A DNA stretch of 64,000 bases from assembly GCF_022171985.1 (NCBI RefSeq), contig NZ_JAJVHF010000007.1, positions 124,001 through 188,000 of the forward strand, in the 5' to 3' direction. Under the pieces are notes generated by a model. That model was given only the letters and a program-made list of their open reading frames with translations. It was not told the origin of the DNA and ran no database searches. Positions 55,511 through 64,000 of this stretch are shown here, piece by piece. This DNA comes from Huaxiibacter chinensis (GTDB lineage: Bacteria > Pseudomonadota > Gammaproteobacteria > Enterobacterales > Enterobacteriaceae). Positions within the stretch are counted from its first letter, which is position 1. Each line of letters starts with the position of its first letter. Made by a program: the position numbers and the translations under genes.

Positions 55511-57757
55511 ATGCTCACCCGCTTGCGAGAAATAGTTGAGAAGGTAGCCAGCGCGCCTCGTGTGAACGAAGCGCTGGATATCCTCGTCACTGATATCTGT
55601 CTTGCGATGGAAACCGAAGTCTGTTCGGTCTATCTGGCCGACCATGACCGGCGTTGTTACTATCTGATGGCAACTCGCGGGCTGAAAAAGCCGCGGGGTC
55701 GTACCGTTGCGCTTGCGTTCGACGAGGGCATCGTGGGGCTGGTTGGACGCCTGGCTGAGCCCATTAACCTTGCGGATGCTCAAAAACACCCCAGCTTTAA
55801 ATATATCCCTTCCGTTAAAGAAGAGCGTTTTCGCGCCTTCCTTGGCGTGCCTATTATTCAGCGCCGCCAGCTGCTTGGCGTTCTGGTGGTGCAACAACGA
55901 GAAATACGGCAATACGATGAAAGCGAGGAGTCCTTCCTCGTCACGCTCGCCACGCAAATGGCGGCCATTCTGTCGCAATCTCAGCTCGCCGCCTTGTTCG
56001 GCCAGTACCGTCACACGCGCATTCGGGCGCTGCCTGCCTCGCCTGGCGTCGCCATTGCCGAAGGCTGGATGGATGCCACCCTGCCACTGATGGAGCAGGT
56101 GTATGAAGCGTCAACGCTGGATACGGCCCTGGAACGCGAGCGGTTAACGGCGGCGCTGGAAGAGGCCGCGGGCGAATTCCGGCGTTACAGCAAACGCTTT
56201 GCGGCCGGGGCGCAAAAAGAGACGGCGGCGATATTCGATCTCTATTCGCATCTCCTTTCCGATGCGCGGCTGCGGCGTGAGCTTTTTGCGGAGGTGGACC
56301 AGGGTTCAGTCGCCGAATGGGCGGTGAAAAAGATCATTGAGAAATTCGCCGAGCAGTTCGCCGCGCTGACGGATGGCTATCTGAAGGAGCGCGCAGGCGA
56401 TCTCCGCACGCTGGGCCAGCGCCTGCTGTTCCATCTCGATGACACGACGCAGGGCGCGGATGCCTGGCCAAAACGGTTTGTTCTGGTCGCTGATGAACTC
56501 TCTGCGACTACGCTGGCGGAGCTGCCGCAGGATCGTCTTGCCGGGGTGGTTGTCCGGGATGGCGCGGCCAACTCCCATGCAGCGATCATGGTTCGTGCGC
56601 TGGGCATTCCCACCGTGATGGGCGCCGATGTACAGCCCTCGGTTCTGCATCGTCGCACGCTGGTGGTGGACGGCTATCGCGGCGAGCTGCTGGTGGATCC
56701 TGAGCCCGTGTTGCTGCAGGAATATCAGCGCCTCATCAGCGAAGAAAACGAATTAAGCAAGCTGGCAGAAGATGACGTGAATCTCCCCGCGCAGTTAAAA
56801 AGCGGTGAGCGCATCAAAGTGATGCTGAACGCGGGTCTCAGCCCGGCACATGAAGAAAAACTCGGTAATCGCATCGACGGCATTGGGCTGTATCGCACCG
56901 AGATCCCTTTTATGCTGCAAAGCGGTTTTCCGTCTGAAGAAGAGCAGGTCGCGCAGTACCAGGGCATGTTGCAAATGTTCAATGACAAACCCGTGACGCT
57001 GCGAACGCTGGACGTGGGGGCGGATAAGCAGCTGCCTTATATGCCTATCAGTGAAGAAAATCCCTGTCTGGGATGGCGAGGTATCCGCATCACGCTCGAC
57101 CAGCCGGAGATCTTTTTGATCCAGGTGCGCGCCATGCTGCGTGCCAACGCCGCGACGGGCAACCTCAGTATTCTTTTGCCGATGGTGACAAGCCTGGATG
57201 AGATCGATGAAGCGCGTCGTCTGATTGAACGTGCCGGTCGCGAAGTGGAAGAGATGATCGGTTATGCGATCCCGAAACCGCGCCTGGGGGTCATGCTTGA
57301 GGTCCCTTCAATGGTCTTTATGCTGCCCCAGCTGGCAAACCGCGTCGATTTTATCTCGGTCGGGACGAACGATCTCACCCAGTATATTCTGGCGGTCGAT
57401 CGTAACAATACCCGGGTTGCCAGCATGTATGACAGCCTTCATCCGGGCATGCTGCGTGCGCTGGCGATGATTGCGCGTGAAGCCGAACAGCACGGGATCG
57501 ATTTGCGTCTGTGCGGTGAAATGGCCGGGGACTCGATGTGCGTGGCTATCCTGATTGGATTAGGTTTCCGCCATCTGTCGATGAATGGCCGTTCCGTGGC
57601 GCGGGTAAAATATCTGCTGCGGCATATCGATTATGCCGATGCGCAGGCGCTGGCCCGACGCAGCCTTGAGGCCCAACTGGCGACGGAGGTTCGTCATCAG
57701 GTGGCGGCCTTTATGGAGCGTCGCGGTATGGGCGGGCTTATTCGCGGTGGTCGGTGA
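55511..57757 (+). CDS. ptsP: Phosphoenolpyruvate-protein phosphotransferase PtsP (EI-Ntr)
   Basis: A 748-residue first component of the nitrogen PTS, phosphorylating NPr (PtsO). An N-terminal GAF domain (about residues 1-165), responsive to glutamine and 2-oxoglutarate in E. coli, precedes the EI part with the phosphorylated histidine in GAANSHAAIMVRALGIPT near 356 and PEP-binding motifs GIGLYRTEIPF and GTNDLTQY. Cotranscribed with rppH. Confidence 0.96.
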   Translation: MLTRLREIVEKVASAPRVNEALDILVTDICLAMETEVCSVYLADHDRRCYYLMATRGLKKPRGRTVALAFDEGIVGLVGRLAEPINLADAQKHPSFKYIPSVKEERFRAFLGVPIIQRRQLLGVLVVQQREIRQYDESEESFLVTLATQMAAILSQSQLAALFGQYRHTRIRALPASPGVAIAEGWMDATLPLMEQVYEASTLDTALERERLTAALEEAAGEFRRYSKRFAAGAQKETAAIFDLYSHLLSDARLRRELFAEVDQGSVAEWAVKKIIEKFAEQFAALTDGYLKERAGDLRTLGQRLLFHLDDTTQGADAWPKRFVLVADELSATTLAELPQDRLAGVVVRDGAANSHAAIMVRALGIPTVMGADVQPSVLHRRTLVVDGYRGELLVDPEPVLLQEYQRLISEENELSKLAEDDVNLPAQLKSGERIKVMLNAGLSPAHEEKLGNRIDGIGLYRTEIPFMLQSGFPSEEEQVAQYQGMLQMFNDKPVTLRTLDVGADKQLPYMPISEENPCLGWRGIRITLDQPEIFLIQVRAMLRANAATGNLSILLPMVTSLDEIDEARRLIERAGREVEEMIGYAIPKPRLGVMLEVPSMVFMLPQLANRVDFISVGTNDLTQYILAVDRNNTRVASMYDSLHPGMLRALAMIAREAEQHGIDLRLCGEMAGDSMCVAILIGLGFRHLSMNGRSVARVKYLLRHIDYADAQALARRSLEAQLATEVRHQVAAFMERRGMGGLIRGGR

Positions 57758-57945
57758 TCGCCACGGGCTCTCCCGGCGAGCGGGCCAAAGCCGAACAAAA
57801 CTCTATACACATCTTTTACATCTCAATCGCATCCCCGACGCCTGCCTTGTGCTATGATTCGCAGCTTTGGAGCGTCGGTTTACGCCGTTCGCGATTCTCT
57901 ACCGCTGTCCATTTTCAGCGGAATAACAAGAACTTGTGGTGACAG

Positions 57946-58821
57946 ATGAACAGTGGTTATCTGCATTTTCCGGAATTTGATCCGGTCATATTCTCTATCG
58001 GGCCGGTGGCACTTCACTGGTACGGCTTGATGTATCTTGTCGGTTTCATTTTTGCCATGTGGCTGGCGGGTCGTCGTGCCGGTCGTCCAGGCAGTGGATG
58101 GACCAAAAATGAGGTAGAAAATCTGCTCTATGCGGGCTTCCTGGGCGTGTTCCTGGGCGGACGTATCGGCTATGTGATGTTCTACAACTTCCCGGTCTTC
58201 CTGAACGATCCTCTCTATCTGTTCCGCGTCTGGGACGGGGGAATGTCATTCCACGGTGGCCTGATTGGTGTGATTCTGGTGATGGTGATTTTTGCCAAAC
58301 GCACGAAACGCAACTTCTTCCAGGTGGCTGATTTCATTGCACCGTTGATCCCGTTTGGCCTGGGCGCCGGGCGTCTGGGGAACTTCATTAACGGTGAGCT
58401 GTGGGGGCGTGTTGACCCAAGCGTTCCGTACACCATGCTCTTCCCTGCATCCCGTGCCGAGGATCTGGCGCTGCTGCCATCGCACCCGGAATGGCAATCC
58501 ATTTTCGATACCTACGGTGTACTGCCGCGCCATATGTCACAGCTGTACGAGCTGGCGCTGGAAGGGGTCGTGCTGTTTATCATCCTGAATATCTTTATCC
58601 GCAAGCCACGCCCAATGGGCGCTGTATCAGGCCTGTTCCTGATCGGTTACGGCGCGTTCCGTATCATCGTAGAATTCTTCCGCCAGCCGGATGCGCAGTT
58701 CACGGGTGAATGGGTGCAATACATTAGCATGGGGCAGATCCTCTCCATCCCAATGATTGTCGCGGGTGTCATCATGATGATTTGGGCGTATCGTCGTCGT
58801 CCACAGCAACAACTTTCCTGA
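57946..58821 (+). CDS. lgt: Phosphatidylglycerol:prolipoprotein diacylglyceryl transferase
   Basis: A 291-residue inner-membrane enzyme that adds diacylglyceryl to the lipobox cysteine, the first step of lipoprotein maturation. The essential motif [11 protein letters not shown] with His103 and the Lgt signature [14 protein letters not shown] near 143-156 are present, with seven membrane segments. The 188-nt gap from ptsP holds no further gene. thyA starts 6 nt after its stop. Confidence 0.96.
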   Translation: MNSGYLHFPEFDPVIFSIGPVALHWYGLMYLVGFIFAMWLAGRRAGRPGSGWTKNEVENLLYAGFLGVFLGGRIGYVMFYNFPVFLNDPLYLFRVWDGGMSFHGGLIGVILVMVIFAKRTKRNFFQVADFIAPLIPFGLGAGRLGNFINGELWGRVDPSVPYTMLFPASRAEDLALLPSHPEWQSIFDTYGVLPRHMSQLYELALEGVVLFIILNIFIRKPRPMGAVSGLFLIGYGAFRIIVEFFRQPDAQFTGEWVQYISMGQILSIPMIVAGVIMMIWAYRRRPQQQLS

Positions 58822-58827
58822 GGAACC

Positions 58828-59622
58828 ATGAAACAGTATCTTGAGTTGATGAAAAAAGTGCTCGAAGAGGGCACGCCGAAAAACGACCGTACCGGGACCG
58901 GTACGCTCTCCATTTTTGGCCACCAGATGCGCTTCAATCTGCAGGAAGGCTTCCCTCTGGTGACAACCAAGCGCTGCCATTTGCGCTCGATCATTCATGA
59001 ACTGCTCTGGTTCCTGCAAGGCGATACCAACGTTGCCTATCTGCATGAAAACAATGTCTCCATCTGGGATGAATGGGCAGATGAAAAGGGCGATCTTGGG
59101 CCGGTATACGGTAAGCAGTGGCGTGCCTGGCCAACGCCAGATGGCCGCCATATCGATCAGATCGCAACCGTGCTTGAGCAGTTGAAAAACGATCCCGATT
59201 CACGTCGTATCATCGTTTCGGCGTGGAACGTGGGCGAGCTGGATAAGATGGCCCTGGCCCCGTGTCACGCCTTCTTCCAGTTCTACGTTGCTGACGGCAA
59301 GCTCTCTTGCCAGCTCTACCAGCGCTCCTGCGATGTGTTCTTAGGCTTACCTTTCAATATCGCCAGCTACGCGTTGCTGGTGCATATGATGGCGCAGCAG
59401 TGCAACCTGGAAGTGGGTGATTTCGTCTGGACCGGTGGTGATACCCATCTTTACAGCAATCACATGGAACAGACGCATCTGCAGCTGACCCGTGAACCCC
59501 GTGCGTTGCCGAAGCTCGTCATTAAGCGTAAACCGGACTCACTCTTCGATTATCGTTTCGACGACTTTGAGATTGAGGGCTATGATCCCCACCCTGGCAT
59601 CAAAGCGCCTGTTGCTATCTGA
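58828..59622 (+). CDS. thyA: Thymidylate synthase
   Basis: A 264-residue enzyme methylating dUMP to dTMP with 5,10-methylene-THF, the same one-carbon donor made by the gcv system at the left. The catalytic Cys146 is in [11 protein letters not shown], the dUMP-phosphate arginines in QRSCDVFLG and [11 protein letters not shown], and the C-terminal [10 protein letters not shown] is complete. GAGGAACC precedes ATG. It is translationally close to lgt and followed by a terminator. Confidence 0.97.
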   Translation: MKQYLELMKKVLEEGTPKNDRTGTGTLSIFGHQMRFNLQEGFPLVTTKRCHLRSIIHELLWFLQGDTNVAYLHENNVSIWDEWADEKGDLGPVYGKQWRAWPTPDGRHIDQIATVLEQLKNDPDSRRIIVSAWNVGELDKMALAPCHAFFQFYVADGKLSCQLYQRSCDVFLGLPFNIASYALLVHMMAQQCNLEVGDFVWTGGDTHLYSNHMEQTHLQLTREPRALPKLVIKRKPDSLFDYRFDDFEIEGYDPHPGIKAPVAI

Positions 59623-59638
59623 CGCAGTATCCTGACAC

Positions 59639-59668
59639 AACCGGTGCTTATCAGCGCCGGTTTTTTTT
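59639..59668 (+). terminator. Rho-independent terminator after thyA
   Basis: AACCGGTGC pairs with GCGCCGGTT (one wobble) around TTATCA and is followed by eight T residues. Confidence 0.9.
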
Positions 59669-59805
59669 GGCCCGCGTTTTACTTTTGCGAGCGGCTTTCC
59701 ACTTTGTTGTCATGCAGTTGCAACGACACAGATTTCCCTGATAACCCCTCGCAAACCTCTTTTTTTGCCCTCGTTTTTCAAATGGGTGCGCAGCACACTT
59801 CCTGC

Positions 59806-60270
59806 ATGAAAAACGAATGCGGCTTTACCTTAATCGAAACCATGGTGGCAATCGCGCTTGTCGTCACGCTCAGCGCGACAGGGCTTTATGGCTGGCAGAG
59901 CTGGCAGGAACAGCAGCGCTTGTGGCAGGCCGCGCATCAGATACGGGATTACCTTATGGAAGTCAGAAGTGATGCGAATAATCACAACAGGGACCATAGC
60001 GTTGTGCAGAGGTCAGACGGCCAGGGTGGCTGTTTAACGATTTCGACAATACTGGATTGCCATTCTGGCGGGGCCTTAGTCCTGCGTGCGATCTGGCCCG
60101 ACGTAACCGTTGCGGAAATCACCCCCTCGCTGACGTTTTATGGACGTAACGATACCGCCTGGGCCGGACATATTCGGGTACGCAGTCGCGCCGGGGAATG
60201 GCTGATTATCGTTTCAAACCTGGGGCGAATCAGAATGTGCAGCAGTACAGGACAAGACACGTGTCAGTAA
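59806..60270 (+). CDS. ppdA: Prepilin-type protein PpdA
   Basis: A 154-residue type II/IV pseudopilin-like protein. The six-residue leader MKNECG precedes FTLIETMVAIALVVTL, a prepilin peptidase site with the expected Glu5. The rest is a small globular domain ending in cysteines. ATG 59806 fits the leader; an in-frame ATG at 59782 would lengthen it by eight residues. It begins a four-gene overlapping string ppdA-ppdB-ygdB-ppdC. Confidence 0.88.
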   Translation: MKNECGFTLIETMVAIALVVTLSATGLYGWQSWQEQQRLWQAAHQIRDYLMEVRSDANNHNRDHSVVQRSDGQGGCLTISTILDCHSGGALVLRAIWPDVTVAEITPSLTFYGRNDTAWAGHIRVRSRAGEWLIIVSNLGRIRMCSSTGQDTCQ

Positions 60271-60824
60271 ATTCGCGCGGGTTCTCCCTGACCGAAGTGC
60301 TGATTGCGATGGCCATCGGCAGCTTATTACTGCTCAGTTCCGCCCGATTTCTGCCAGGACTGCAGCAGGCCATTTTGCGCCAGGAAGCGAAGCAGGACCT
60401 GGAAGAGGATATCTGGCTAAGGGTGATGGCGATAGGCAAGCAAATTCAACGAGCGGGATACTGTGTCGGCCAGTGTCAGGGCCGGGGGATATTTATCAGT
60501 CAGGATGGACAATGCGTCATTGTTCAGTGGGATGCCAACAGTAACGGCCAGTGGGAGAAGACGCCAAAGGCAGAAGCTGAGCAGACCGGGTTTAGGCTGG
60601 CATCCGGCGTGCTGGAAACGCAGCGCGGGGCCACGCACTGTGAGGGAAAAGGATGGGACAAATTAACCGATCCGGACAGGGTGTTCATACACAATTTTTC
60701 TGTTCGACAACATGCGCTGGCTGGATTTTCACCCGAATTTGTCATCGCGCTGAGCGCCTCGCGTAAGGGCTACGATAGCTCATCGGTTCAGGTAGTGCAT
60801 CATGTCACGGGGTTCAATCTGTGA
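60261..60824 (+). CDS. ppdB: Prepilin-type protein PpdB
   Basis: A 187-residue prepilin-like protein. Leader MSVNSRG precedes FSLTEVLIAMAIGSLLLL. The GTG start at 60261 overlaps ppdA by 10 nt and gives the E. coli length. Conserved CVIVQWDANSNGQW and TQRGATHCEGKGWDKL segments match E. coli PpdB. Function in this genus is not known. Confidence 0.9.
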   Translation: MSVNSRGFSLTEVLIAMAIGSLLLLSSARFLPGLQQAILRQEAKQDLEEDIWLRVMAIGKQIQRAGYCVGQCQGRGIFISQDGQCVIVQWDANSNGQWEKTPKAEAEQTGFRLASGVLETQRGATHCEGKGWDKLTDPDRVFIHNFSVRQHALAGFSPEFVIALSASRKGYDSSSVQVVHHVTGFNL

Positions 60825-61222
60825 GTCGCCAGCAAGGGATGTCGTCGCTGTCGCTGGTGTTGCTGCTGATGCTTCTCGGCAGCCTGATGCTGGCAGGACT
60901 CAATCAGCAACTTGATGCGTTTAGCCGTGTGGTCGCGCGTGAAAGCCAGTCGCTCCAGACCCAGGCGAACGTGCAGTCGGCGCTGGAGTGGGGACGGCGA
61001 CAACCCTGGTCGATACACCAGGGCAGCCAGTGCCGCAGCGAAGGCACCTGGCGGGCGTGTCTGCGTCTGTTAAGCGACAACCGCGTATTGCTTATCGCCA
61101 GTAGCGGCGATGGTGTGCTGTGGCAGGGAGGCGAGCTCGTTGAGGGGAGCGTGCTTTTATCCCCGCATGGATGGAGTGATTTTTGCCCGCTCAGGGAGGC
61201 TGCACTATGTCAGCCCCGTTAA
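60821..61222 (+). CDS. ygdB: DUF2509-type protein YgdB, pseudopilin-associated
   Basis: A 133-residue protein with an N-terminal hydrophobic helix (SSLSLVLLLMLLGSLMLAG) preceded by MSRQQGM, like prepilin leaders. The C-terminal GWSDFCPLREAALC matches E. coli YgdB. GTG start overlaps the ppdB stop by 4 nt. The hydrophobic N-terminus suggests membrane anchoring in the same pilus-like assembly. Confidence 0.88.
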   Translation: MSRQQGMSSLSLVLLLMLLGSLMLAGLNQQLDAFSRVVARESQSLQTQANVQSALEWGRRQPWSIHQGSQCRSEGTWRACLRLLSDNRVLLIASSGDGVLWQGGELVEGSVLLSPHGWSDFCPLREAALCQPR

Positions 61223-61530
61223 GCAGACAAAAAGGTTTTAGCATGGTGGAAGTTTTAATGGCGATGGTGTTGATGGTCATGATTGTCACGGCGTTATCAG
61301 GCTATCATCGTGCCCTTGCCAGCCGCTTCACGCTGTACAATCAGTACCGACAGCTGTGGCACCACGCCTGGAATCAGGCGCAATTATCGGCAAACAGTCT
61401 GCCTGCGGGCTGGCAGGTTAAGCGGGTGCAGACAACGCAGGCTGGATGTGTCAGCATCACGGTCACGGTTATTTCTCCTCTGGGACGGCAGGGTCAGATG
61501 ACACGCCTGCATTGTCCGTTAAGCCAGTAG
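61207..61530 (+). CDS. ppdC: Prepilin-type protein PpdC
   Basis: A 107-residue prepilin-like protein. Leader MSAPLSRQKG precedes FSMVEVLMAMVLMVMIVTAL, with Glu5. ATG 61207 overlaps ygdB by 16 nt and gives the E. coli length. It ends 12 nt before recC, so recC may be expressed from the same transcript. Confidence 0.9.
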   Translation: MSAPLSRQKGFSMVEVLMAMVLMVMIVTALSGYHRALASRFTLYNQYRQLWHHAWNQAQLSANSLPAGWQVKRVQTTQAGCVSITVTVISPLGRQGQMTRLHCPLSQ

Positions 61531-61542
61531 TCGGGAGCATGT

Positions 61543-64000
61543 ATGTTAAGGGTCTACCACTCAAATCGTCTGGATGTGCTGGAAGCACTGATGGAGTTTA
61601 TCGTCGAGCGCGAACGGCTTGACGATCCTTTTGAGCCAGAAATGGTGCTGGTGCAAAGCACGGGCATGGCGCAATGGCTGCAAATGTCCCTGTCGCAAAA
61701 ATTTGGTATCGCCGCCAATATCGATTTCCCGCTTCCGGCAAGCTTCATTTGGGACATGTTCGTACGTGTTCTGCCAGACATCCCGAAACAGAGCGCGTTT
61801 AATAAGCAAAGCATGAGCTGGAAACTGATGTCGCTCTTGCCCACGATGCTGGAGCAGGATGCCTTCACCATGCTGCGCCATTATCTTAATGACGATACCG
61901 ATCAACGTAAGCTGTTCCAGCTGGCTACACGTGTGGCGGATCTCTACGATCAGTATCTGGTCTATCGTCCCGACTGGTTGACCCGCTGGGAGAGTGGGGC
62001 GCTTGTGGACGGACTGCCTGAAGCCCAAATCTGGCAGGCACCCCTCTGGAAGGCGCTGGTCGACTACACGGAAGAGCTCGGTCAGCCTCAGTGGCATCGT
62101 GCGAACCTCTATGACCGTTTTATTTCGACGCTGGAAAATGCATCGGAAACGCCTGCTGGCCTGCCTTCACGCGTGTTTATCTGTGGTATTTCCGCACTGC
62201 CGCCCGTTTATCTCAATGCGTTAAAAGCACTGGGTAAACACGTGGATATCTATATTTTGTTCACGAATCCCTGCCGCCATTATTGGGGCGATATTCAGGA
62301 TGGACGCTGGCTTGCGCGTCTGGTATCCCGTCAACGTCGTCGTATTTTTGAAGAACGCTCAATTCCCCTCTTTAAAGACAGCACCAACGTTGAGCATCTT
62401 TTTAACGAAGATGGCGTCCAGAACTTACCCAATCCCCTGCTGGCCTCATGGGGAAAACTGGGACGCGATTACATTCATATGCTGTCGGATATCTCTTCTT
62501 CCGGCGAGGGGGATGTAGATGCCTTTGCCGATATCACGCCAGACAGTCTGCTGCACAATGTTCAGCTGGATATCCTTGACCTTGAAAACCGGGCAGTGGC
62601 GGGGATCACCGCCGAAGAGTTTGCCAGAAGCGATCTGAAACGCAGGCTTGATCCAGACGATCGTAGCGTGACGCTCCACGTTTGCCACAGCCCGCAGCGG
62701 GAAGTGGAGATTCTGCACGATCGCTTACTAGCGATGCTGCAGGACGATCCCGACCTCACTCCGCGCGATATTGTGGTGATGGTGGCCGATATCGACAGCT
62801 ACAGCCCCTATATTCAGGCTGTTTTTGGCAGCGCAACAGGAGAGCGATACCTGCCTTATGCGGTTTCTGATCGCCGGGCGCGTCAGTCACATCCTGCGCT
62901 TCAGGCTTTTGTCAGCCTGCTTTCCCTGCCGGATAGCCGCTTTATCTCAGAAGATGTGCTGGCCTTGCTGGATGTCCCCGTGCTGGCGGCGCGTTTTGAT
63001 ATTAATGAAGAGGGTCTGCGCTTTTTACGTCAGTGGGTCAATGAATCCGGCGTGCGATGGGGTATTGACGATGACAACGTACAGGAATTCCAGCTGCCTG
63101 CAACCGGACAACACACCTGGCAATTTGGCCTGACGCGCATGCTTCTTGGCTATGCGATGGAAAGCAGCCAGGGCGAATGGAAAGACGTTCTGCCCTATGA
63201 TGAGTCGTCCGGGCTTATCGCCGAACTGGTGGGCCATCTTGCTGCGCTGCTGATGCGCCTGAACTACTGGCGCCGTGAGCTTAACCAGCTGCGTACGCTG
63301 GAAGAATGGCTGCCCGTATGTCGGGCCATGCTGAATGATTTCTTCCTGCCGGACAGCGAAACCGAAGCGGCGATGGCGCTGATTGAACAGCAGTGGCAGG
63401 CGATCGTCGAAGAAGGGGTTTCATCACAATACCATGAAGCCATACCGCTATCGTTACTGCGGGATGAACTCACGCAACGTCTCGATCAGGAGCGTATCAG
63501 CCAGCGTTTTCTGGCAGGGCCAATCAATATTTGTACCCTGATGCCGATGCGTTCAATTCCCTTTAAAGTGGTCTGCCTGCTTGGCATGAACGACGGCGTT
63601 TATCCTCGCGCGCTTGCGCCTTTAGGTTTCGATTTGATGACGCAGGCGCCGAAACGCGGCGATCGCAGCCGACGTGACGATGACCGCTACCTGTTCCTGG
63701 AAGCCTTAATTTCCGCGCAGCAGAAACTCTATATCAGCTATATCGGGCGATCCATACAGGATAACAGCGAACGCTTCCCGTCGGTGCTGGTACAGGAGCT
63801 GATCGATTACATCGGGCAGAGCCATTACCTTCCGGGTGATGAGATGCGTAACTGTGATGAAAGTGAGCAACGCGTGATTGCGCATATTACCGTTAACCAT
63901 ACGCGTATGCCCTTCGACCCACTGAATTTTGAACAGAATGAACAGCAGAGCTATGCGCGAGAATGGCTGCCGGCTGCAAAAAAAGAGGGCATCGCGCAAA
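61543..64000 (+). CDS. recC: RecBCD nuclease/helicase gamma subunit RecC, 3'-truncated by window
   Basis: RecC recognises Chi and splits the DNA strands in RecBCD. The frame opens MLRVYHSNRLDVLEALMEF with GGGAGC upstream and stays open to the window edge, about 819 codons of a family length near 1120. Landmarks include MAQWLQM near residue 43, HVCHSPQREVEVL-like CHSPQREVEIL near 384, and VCLLGMNDGVYPR near 680, matching inactivated helicase motifs of RecC. ptrA and recB should follow beyond the edge. Confidence 0.95.
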   Translation, partial: MLRVYHSNRLDVLEALMEFIVERERLDDPFEPEMVLVQSTGMAQWLQMSLSQKFGIAANIDFPLPASFIWDMFVRVLPDIPKQSAFNKQSMSWKLMSLLPTMLEQDAFTMLRHYLNDDTDQRKLFQLATRVADLYDQYLVYRPDWLTRWESGALVDGLPEAQIWQAPLWKALVDYTEELGQPQWHRANLYDRFISTLENASETPAGLPSRVFICGISALPPVYLNALKALGKHVDIYILFTNPCRHYWGDIQDGRWLARLVSRQRRRIFEERSIPLFKDSTNVEHLFNEDGVQNLPNPLLASWGKLGRDYIHMLSDISSSGEGDVDAFADITPDSLLHNVQLDILDLENRAVAGITAEEFARSDLKRRLDPDDRSVTLHVCHSPQREVEILHDRLLAMLQDDPDLTPRDIVVMVADIDSYSPYIQAVFGSATGERYLPYAVSDRRARQSHPALQAFVSLLSLPDSRFISEDVLALLDVPVLAARFDINEEGLRFLRQWVNESGVRWGIDDDNVQEFQLPATGQHTWQFGLTRMLLGYAMESSQGEWKDVLPYDESSGLIAELVGHLAALLMRLNYWRRELNQLRTLEEWLPVCRAMLNDFFLPDSETEAAMALIEQQWQAIVEEGVSSQYHEAIPLSLLRDELTQRLDQERISQRFLAGPINICTLMPMRSIPFKVVCLLGMNDGVYPRALAPLGFDLMTQAPKRGDRSRRDDDRYLFLEALISAQQKLYISYIGRSIQDNSERFPSVLVQELIDYIGQSHYLPGDEMRNCDESEQRVIAHITVNHTRMPFDPLNFEQNEQQSYAREWLPAAKKEGIAQ

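Overview
The window is chromosomal DNA of a gamma-proteobacterium of the Enterobacteriaceae. Most proteins are near-identical in length and motif to Escherichia coli K-12 proteins, and the backbone follows the E. coli order from gcvTHP to recC. The accessory genes and the GC-rich coding suggest Enterobacter, Lelliottia or a close relative; the exact species cannot be fixed from the window. I saw no insertion sequence, complete prophage, CRISPR array or rRNA.

Layout. 45-6833: glycine cleavage (gcvT-gcvH-gcvP), an SDR (ygfF) and bglA. 6950-10934: an RpiR-type regulator, yqfB, yqfA, ygfZ, sdhE, cptA. 10938-18241: fldB, xerD-dsbC-recJ-prfB-lysS, then convergent idi. 18495-20262: actS (ygeR), tRNA-Gly(CCC) and yjdI-yjdJ. 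20328-24378: yqeG, a PACE efflux protein with a divergent LysR regulator, and yqeF. 24696-38548: a pectin/oligogalacturonide catabolic region (kdgM-type porin, two oligogalacturonate lyases, kduI-kduD, togMNAB ABC importer, kdgF) interrupted by araE and by fepE. 38684-41674: ygeA, lysR, lysA. 41666-47083: an accessory block between lysA and galR (LacI-type regulator, orphan PTS EIIC, GH1 phospho-glycosidase, UxuR/ExuR-like regulator, GNAT). 47044-54285: galR, sRNAs omrB and omrA, aas-lplT, tas, ygdR, mutH. 54286-54967: an intergenic region matching the position and DnaA boxes of DARS2. 54968-64000: rppH-ptsP, lgt-thyA, ppdA-ppdB-ygdB-ppdC and recC, which runs off the right edge.

How genes work together. 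The pectin region makes one pathway: oligogalacturonides cross the outer membrane through the KdgM-type porin, enter by TogMNAB, are split by the two Ogl enzymes, and the unsaturated uronates are processed by KdgF, KduI and KduD to 2-keto-3-deoxygluconate. Palindromes resembling the KdgR operator (GAAAC-N3-GTTTC core) precede kdgM, lie between ogl and kduI, between togM and fepE, and before kdgF, so the split cluster looks like one regulon. The KdgR gene itself is not in the window.

Compared with E. coli K-12 gene order as I remember it, several strain-specific replacements stand out. The ETT2 type III remnant next to glyU and the xdh-ygfU purine region next to idi are absent. ygdQ is missing between mutH and ygdR. 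New genes sit between bglA and yqfB, yqeF and yqeG, yqeF and kduI, araE and ygeA, and lysA and galR.
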